From assembly GCA_944385065.1 (NCBI GenBank), contig CALWVX010000022.1, positions 1-15,681 on the forward strand: a DNA stretch of 15,681 nucleotides, given 5' to 3'. The translations under genes and the position numbers were made by a program. The notes beneath the pieces were generated by a model that saw only the letters and a program-made list of their open reading frames with translations, searched no databases and was not told where the DNA came from. The DNA is from an uncultured Oscillospiraceae bacterium. Its GTDB lineage: Bacteria > Bacillota > Clostridia > Oscillospirales > Oscillospiraceae. This document shows, piece by piece, positions 12,063 to 15,681 of this stretch; position 1 is the first letter of the stretch, and the number at the start of each line of letters is the position of its first letter.

Positions 12063-13271
12063 CTAAATTTCAACTGTCACGCCGTGGGCGGTCAGCCAGT
12101 CCCGCGCCGCCAGAGTGTTGGTGTGGATGGGCACCTGCCGCTCCTCCATCTCCTGAATTGTGGTCTCCACCCCCAGGAGCAGCGCCCGGTCCAGGTCCTC
12201 ATAGGCCAGCGCCCGCAGGCGCTCCACCCCCTCAAAGTCCCGGTTGGGCTCCATATAGTCGGCCACATACAAAATTTTCTCCAGGGTGGTCATATCCGCC
12301 TTGGCGGTGGTGTGCCAGAAAATGGCCCAGTACACCTCATCAGGTTCCCCAAACACCGCCCGGGCGATACACGCCCCGGTCTTGGAGTGGAGCAGTTTCA
12401 CCGCCTGACGCTCCAGCTCATCCAGCTCCACTCCGTACTGTCCGCACAGGGCCAGCTGCTCCTCCAGGTCCAGATACTTGGTGCAGTCGTGGAGGATCCC
12501 CGCCCGCCTTGCCAGGGTCTCATCCGCCCCCCAGCGCCGTGCCAGCCGGGCGGCCTCCTCCTCCACGCCCTGAACATGGGCCACCCGCTTCTCCTTCATC
12601 ATAGCGTAGGAACAGGCCCGCAGCTCCGGCAGCTCCAGATGCCTCAGGTCCGCGTGGGTGCCGTACAGCCGGTGCAGAAGGATATAGCCATAGACGGAGG
12701 GGTGCAGGTACTCCTGTCCCTCTCCCCGGGCAAGCAGCTCCCGCAGCCGGGTGGAGGAAATCTCCACCAGACCGGGCACCGGGATCATCTCTACCCGTGC
12801 CCCATAGTCCCGCTCCAGACGGGCCTTCTGGGCGGCGAAGCGCTCGGCCTCATCCCCCTGGGTGCGGTGAAAGGCGCACACCGAGACGCACTTCAGAATG
12901 CGCTCCGGCTCCCGCCAGGTGTGCAGCGACAAAAACATGTCCGACCCCACCAGCAGCCACAGCTCCGCCTCCGGCTCCTGCCGGCGGATGGTCTCCACCG
13001 TGTCGGCGGTATAGCTGGGGCCGGGCCGGTCCATCTCCAGGGTGGACACCTGGACCGTCTTGGGCATCAGCAGCGCGTCCGCCAGCTTTGCCGTCATGGC
13101 CAGCCGATCACCCGCCGGCGGCGAGCCGGACGGCAGCTCCTTGTGGGGCGGAACCGCCGCCGGCATCAGCAGCAGCCTGTCCAGCTCCAGCGAGCGGATC
13201 GCCGCCCGGGCCGCCGCCAGATGCCCCAGATGAGGCGGGTTGAAGGTTCCTCCATAGATGCCGATCTTCAC
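12063..13271 (-). CDS. nadD: Fused NadD (nicotinate mononucleotide adenylyltransferase) and YqeK (HD-domain Ap4A hydrolase)
   Basis: A 402-residue cytosolic bifunctional protein. Residues 1 to about 200 are NadD, which makes deamido-NAD from NaMN and ATP: GGTFNPPHLGH (7-17), 'PPHK' (41-44), 'MDRPGPSYTADT' (80-91), 'VGSDMF' (108-113) and 'ISSTRLR' (171-177). Residues about 215-402 are YqeK, which cleaves Ap4A symmetrically to ADP: His232, 'HDCTK' (261-265), His295, 'IFWHTT' (317-322) and Asp338 form the HD metal site. These are usually two adjacent genes; here one frame runs through with no stop. GTG 13271 has AAGGTGGG 8 bases upstream. yhbY precedes it and the LCP gene follows 15 bases later. 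Confidence 0.94.
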   Translation of the reverse strand: MKIGIYGGTFNPPHLGHLAAARAAIRSLELDRLLLMPAAVPPHKELPSGSPPAGDRLAMTAKLADALLMPKTVQVSTLEMDRPGPSYTADTVETIRRQEPEAELWLLVGSDMFLSLHTWREPERILKCVSVCAFHRTQGDEAERFAAQKARLERDYGARVEMIPVPGLVEISSTRLRELLARGEGQEYLHPSVYGYILLHRLYGTHADLRHLELPELRACSYAMMKEKRVAHVQGVEEEAARLARRWGADETLARRAGILHDCTKYLDLEEQLALCGQYGVELDELERQAVKLLHSKTGACIARAVFGEPDEVYWAIFWHTTAKADMTTLEKILYVADYMEPNRDFEGVERLRALAYEDLDRALLLGVETTIQEMEERQVPIHTNTLAARDWLTAHGVTVEI

Positions 13272-13380
13272 AGCCAGATCCCACCTTTTCCTAGCTTCTA
13301 GTCTGAACTATCTATCATGATTATGTATTGCTGCGCGCGGTGAAACACCGTTGCCGCGGCGGCAGCCGGGGCAAAATTCG
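13272..13380 (-). other. Intercistronic spacer with GC-rich hairpin between yhbY and nadD-yqeK
   Basis: On the minus strand, CGGTG-TTT-CACCG (13353-13341) sits inside a wider GC-rich fold framed by GCTGC and GCAGC. No U-run follows, so it is not a clear terminator. An AT-rich stretch with CATAAT follows (about 13328-13323) but has no good -35. It may be a processing or attenuation site. Confidence 0.3.
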
Positions 13381-13701
13381 TCATTTCCCTTTCTTGTCTA
13401 CTAAAACGATCCTGTCCTTTTTGTCCTTCTTATGACTTGGACGATACAGAACGAATTTTGTTCCGATGACCTGGACCACCTCGCTGCGGGTGCGGGGAGC
13501 CAGAGCCTCCGCCGCCTCCCGGGCGGACATCAGGGAGTTCTCCAGCACCCTGCCCTTAATCAGCTCCCGGGCCTCCAGGGCGTCGTCGGCCTGCTTCACC
13601 AGATTGTCCCCGATGCCGTCCTTGCCCACGATCAGGATGGTGTCGATGCCGTTGGCCAGCCCCCGCAGCTGGGAGCGCTGTTTGCTTGTCAGATCTGCCA
13701 T
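13381..13701 (-). CDS. yhbY: YhbY-family RNA-binding protein (CRM domain)
   Basis: A 106-residue protein of the CRS1-YhbY family that binds pre-50S ribosomal RNA. Family marks are 'LTSKQRSQLRGLAN' (4-17), the 'VGKDGIG' loop with the GxxG-like RNA contact (25-31), 'ALEARELIKGRVLENS' (41-56) and 'EVVQVIGTKFVLYRPS' (74-89), followed by a Lys-rich tail. ATG 13701 was chosen for its GAGG 8 bases upstream and family N-terminus; the frame is open further up to a TTG at 13827 without homology. It lies 129 bases after rdgB. Confidence 0.95.
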   Translation of the reverse strand: MADLTSKQRSQLRGLANGIDTILIVGKDGIGDNLVKQADDALEARELIKGRVLENSLMSAREAAEALAPRTRSEVVQVIGTKFVLYRPSHKKDKKDRIVLVDKKGK

Positions 13702-13830
13702 AAATGGTTCCTCAATTCCTGTTTTTTTATCTTCCGTCCGGCAGCGCGTCCAAGAGGCCGCGCTCCACCGGCCAAAATGACCGTTCAACGCAATTTTGCA
13801 GAGCGATGCCTCCCCATCAACGGCCAATTT

Positions 13831-14424
13831 CTAATTCTTTTTGAGGTATTCCTCCAGCTTGGTCTTGAACTGCTCCAGGGCCTTGCCCCGGTGGGAGACG
13901 GCGTTCTTCTCCTCCGGGGACAGCTGGGCAAAGGTCTTCTTCAGCCCGGGCACGAAGAACACCGGGTCATAGCCGAAGCCGCCCTCCCCCATGGGGGCGT
14001 AGGAGATGGTGCCGGGGCACTCCCCCCGGGCGGAGATCACATCTCCGTTGGGGAAGCAGCAGGTGATCACCGACACAAATCTGGCCGTCCGGGTCATCTG
14101 CCCCCGCAGGTTCTCCAGCAGCAGCCGATACCGGGCCGTGTCGTCCAGCCCCTCCCCGCCGTATCGGGCCGAGTATACCCCCGGCGCCCCGTTGAGGGCG
14201 TCCACACACAGTCCCGAGTCGTCGGCGATGGCGGGCATTCCGCTGGCCTCCATAACGGCTTTGGCCTTCAGCAGGGAGTTCTCCTCAAAGGTGGTCCCGG
14301 TCTCCTCCACCTCCACGTCCACGCCGGCTTCCGCCTCGGAGCAGACCTGGACGCCCAGCCGGGACAGGATGTCGTTCAGTTCCGCCAGCTTCTTTTTATT
14401 TTTGCTGGCCAGTACCAGTTTCAT
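13831..14424 (-). CDS. rdgB: RdgB/HAM1 non-canonical purine NTP pyrophosphatase
   Basis: A 197-residue cytosolic enzyme that hydrolyses ITP, dITP and XTP to monophosphates and so keeps damaged purines out of RNA and DNA. Motifs are 'ASKNKKKLAEL' (6-16), 'TFEENSLLKAKA' (45-56), 'ADDSGLCVDAL' (67-77) with the metal-binding Asp69 region, 'GVYSARYGG' (82-90), 'GFGYDPVFF' (149-157) and 'SHRGKAL' (177-183). ATG 14424 has GGAGG 7 bases upstream; a longer frame would overlap rph. It follows rph by 14 bases, the rph-rdgB pairing widespread in Bacillota. Confidence 0.96.
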   Translation of the reverse strand: MKLVLASKNKKKLAELNDILSRLGVQVCSEAEAGVDVEVEETGTTFEENSLLKAKAVMEASGMPAIADDSGLCVDALNGAPGVYSARYGGEGLDDTARYRLLLENLRGQMTRTARFVSVITCCFPNGDVISARGECPGTISYAPMGEGGFGYDPVFFVPGLKKTFAQLSPEEKNAVSHRGKALEQFKTKLEEYLKKN

Positions 14425-14438
14425 GGCTACCCCTCCGT

Positions 14439-15155
14439 TTACAGACTCAGGACAGACTGCTGGATGGCCTGGAGCTCCCGGATTCCCTTGGCGCACAGCT
14501 CCACCAGCTTGTGCTGCTCCTCCAGGGTGAAGGGCCGGCCCTCGCCGGTGCCCTGGAGCTCGATGAGCCGCCCCTGGCCGTCCATGACGCAGTTGAAATC
14601 CACCATGGCGGAGGAGTCCTCCTCATAGCACAGGTCCAGCATGGGCATGTCGCCCACCACCCCGGCGGAGACGGCGGCCACCTGTCCGGTGAGGGGCCAG
14701 TCGTTCAGCTGCCCCAGCGCCTCCATCTTCTTCAGGGCCAGAGCCAGGGCCACATAGCCCCCGGTGATGGAGGCGGTGCGGGTCCCCCCGTCCCCCTGGA
14801 GCACGTCGCAGTCCACGGTGATGTTCCAGGGGCCCAGCTTCTTCCGGTCCACCACCGCCCGGAGGGACCGGCCGATGAGCCGCTGAATCTCGGCGGAGCG
14901 GCCGCTGAGTTTCAGCTTGGAGATGTCCCGGCGGGACCGCTCCCGGTTGGCCCGGGGGAGCATGGAGTACTCGGCGGTGACCCAGCCCTCCCCCTCGGGC
15001 ACATGGCGGGGCGGCCGGTCCTCCACGCTGGCGGTGCACAGCACGTGGGTGTTGCCGCAGCGGATCAGGCAGGAGCCCTCCGCGAATTTGTTTACATTTG
15101 GGATAATTTCCACCGGCCGCAGCTGGTCACATTCTCTTCCGTCAATTCGGGACAT
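14439..15155 (-). CDS. rph: Ribonuclease PH
   Basis: A 238-residue phosphorolytic 3'-5' exoribonuclease that trims tRNA precursors; the family forms a hexamer. Visible marks are 'MSRIDGRECDQLRPV' (1-15), 'YSMLPRANRER' (63-73), 'SGRSAEIQRLIGRSLR' (84-99) with Arg86, and 'QGDGGTRTASITGGYVAL' (120-137) with Thr125 and Arg126, the known phosphate-binding positions at their standard numbers. 'EEDSSAMVDFN' (178-188) holds the acidic active-site residues. Length is typical, so the enzyme should be intact, unlike the truncated form of E. coli K-12. ATG 15155 has GGAG 8 bases upstream. Confidence 0.97.
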   Translation of the reverse strand: MSRIDGRECDQLRPVEIIPNVNKFAEGSCLIRCGNTHVLCTASVEDRPPRHVPEGEGWVTAEYSMLPRANRERSRRDISKLKLSGRSAEIQRLIGRSLRAVVDRKKLGPWNITVDCDVLQGDGGTRTASITGGYVALALALKKMEALGQLNDWPLTGQVAAVSAGVVGDMPMLDLCYEEDSSAMVDFNCVMDGQGRLIELQGTGEGRPFTLEEQHKLVELCAKGIRELQAIQQSVLSL

Positions 15156-15226
15156 GACGATCGCTCCAATCTTAATTTTGATGTTCTGTCTGATGGCTCT
15201 CCGCCCGCGCGGGGCAAGGCCTGATT

Positions 15227-15681
15227 TCAGCGGATCCAGCCGCCGCTCTGGTTGATGGAATCGCTGATGTCCTGTCCCTGTGCATCATACAGGGTGATGT
15301 CCTCCAGGAAGACTACATCATTGGGAATCTTGTCCTCCACCTGGGCGTAAACCAGAAAAACGTCCGCCTGGGGGATGTCCAGCTCGCAGGTGTAGCCCTC
15401 CGGAGGGATGGTGCTCTCGTATGCATACCCGCCGTCCCAGTGAAATTGGGCGGAGGCAATCTCGCCGAAGCGGTTTCGGCCCAGGAACATCAGATACTGC
15501 TTTCCCGCCGTCTGGATGACGCCGTTGCTGAATCTGCCCCCCGTGCGGCCGGTGCGGGCAATCTTATACTTCCCGTTGGGCCCCTCCTCCAGCCGGACAT
15601 AGCTCAGCTGGAGCTCCTGCCCCACCTCCATAGGGACATAGACCAGATCGCCCACCTTCACCGGCTCGTAAAACTGGAGCT
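15227..15681 (-). CDS. Unrecognised protein, C-terminal part
   Basis: About 151 codons are visible and the frame is still open at the window edge, reading LQFYEPVKVGDLVYVP. The in-frame GTG at 15661 has no ribosome binding site, so the gene very likely starts outside the window. The sequence is beta-rich and soluble, with many aromatic and Gly residues: 'GKYKIARTGRTGGRFSNGVI', 'KQYLMFLGRN', 'WDGGYAYESTIPPEGYTCELDIPQADVFLVYAQVEDKIPNDVVFLEDITLYD'. No membrane segment, Cys motif or known catalytic signature is visible. A beta-sandwich of a surface or lipoprotein is a guess. In many Bacillota gerM lies just upstream of rph, but this does not look like GerM to me. It ends 71 bases before rph. Confidence 0.7.
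   Translation of the reverse strand, partial: LQFYEPVKVGDLVYVPMEVGQELQLSYVRLEEGPNGKYKIARTGRTGGRFSNGVIQTAGKQYLMFLGRNRFGEIASAQFHWDGGYAYESTIPPEGYTCELDIPQADVFLVYAQVEDKIPNDVVFLEDITLYDAQGQDISDSINQSGGWIR

Noticed and set aside
11343..13301. Very long open plus-strand frame (652 codons) antisense to the LCP and nadD-yqeK genes
   Set aside because: Same reason: the minus strand holds conserved motifs throughout, and the plus frame is low-complexity Gln/His/Pro/Gly-rich with no start signal.
13702..13830. A longer yhbY starting at TTG 13827
   Set aside because: The added 42 residues have no similarity to the family, there is no ribosome site before the TTG, and ATG 13701 has a good one and the standard N-terminus.

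Overview
The window is a compact, GC-rich stretch of a bacterial chromosome with short intergenic gaps, many GTG and TTG starts, strong GGAGG-type ribosome binding sites and a sodium-type V/A-ATPase operon. This suggests an anaerobic Clostridia member of the Bacillota, probably an Oscillospiraceae relative of the Flavonifractor/Intestinimonas type. That placement is inferred from gene content and style, not from a search. Every gene but one is read from the minus strand, so transcription runs from high to low coordinates.

Right part (15681 to 10048, minus strand): the 3' end of an unrecognised gene, then rph (RNase PH), rdgB (house-cleaning NTPase), yhbY (ribosome-assembly RNA-binding protein), a fused nadD-yqeK gene (NAD synthesis plus HD-domain Ap4A hydrolase), an LCP-family cell-wall ligase with a long acidic tail, and rsfS (ribosome silencing factor). 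This is a housekeeping run joining RNA maturation, nucleotide-pool cleaning, NAD supply, ribosome control and wall assembly.

Middle (10030 to 5853): the only plus-strand gene is a YegS/DagK-type lipid kinase. It is separated from rsfS by a 19-bp-stem bidirectional terminator and diverges from an azlC-azlD-SDR operon (branched-chain amino acid exporter plus a FabG-like reductase). Next is a membrane-anchored protein resembling DUF4015 putative glycosidases, with its own promoter and a perfect 10-bp inverted repeat beside it.

Left part (5700 to 1, minus strand): an AT-rich promoter region drives a V-type ATPase operon in the order ntpF(G/H)-I-K-E-C-G(F)-[GNAT]-A, cut by the window edge inside ntpA. 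Two things interrupt the usual order. A 160-bp inverted-repeat element sits exactly between ntpE and ntpC and supplies the stop codon of ntpE. A GNAT acetyltransferase gene is coupled by an ATGA overlap between the F-subunit gene and ntpA. The c-ring subunit keeps the residues that bind sodium in the Enterococcus enzyme.

I saw no tRNA, rRNA, CRISPR, transposase or phage genes. The best candidates for something undescribed are the acetyltransferase built into the V-ATPase operon and the inverted-repeat element beside it.
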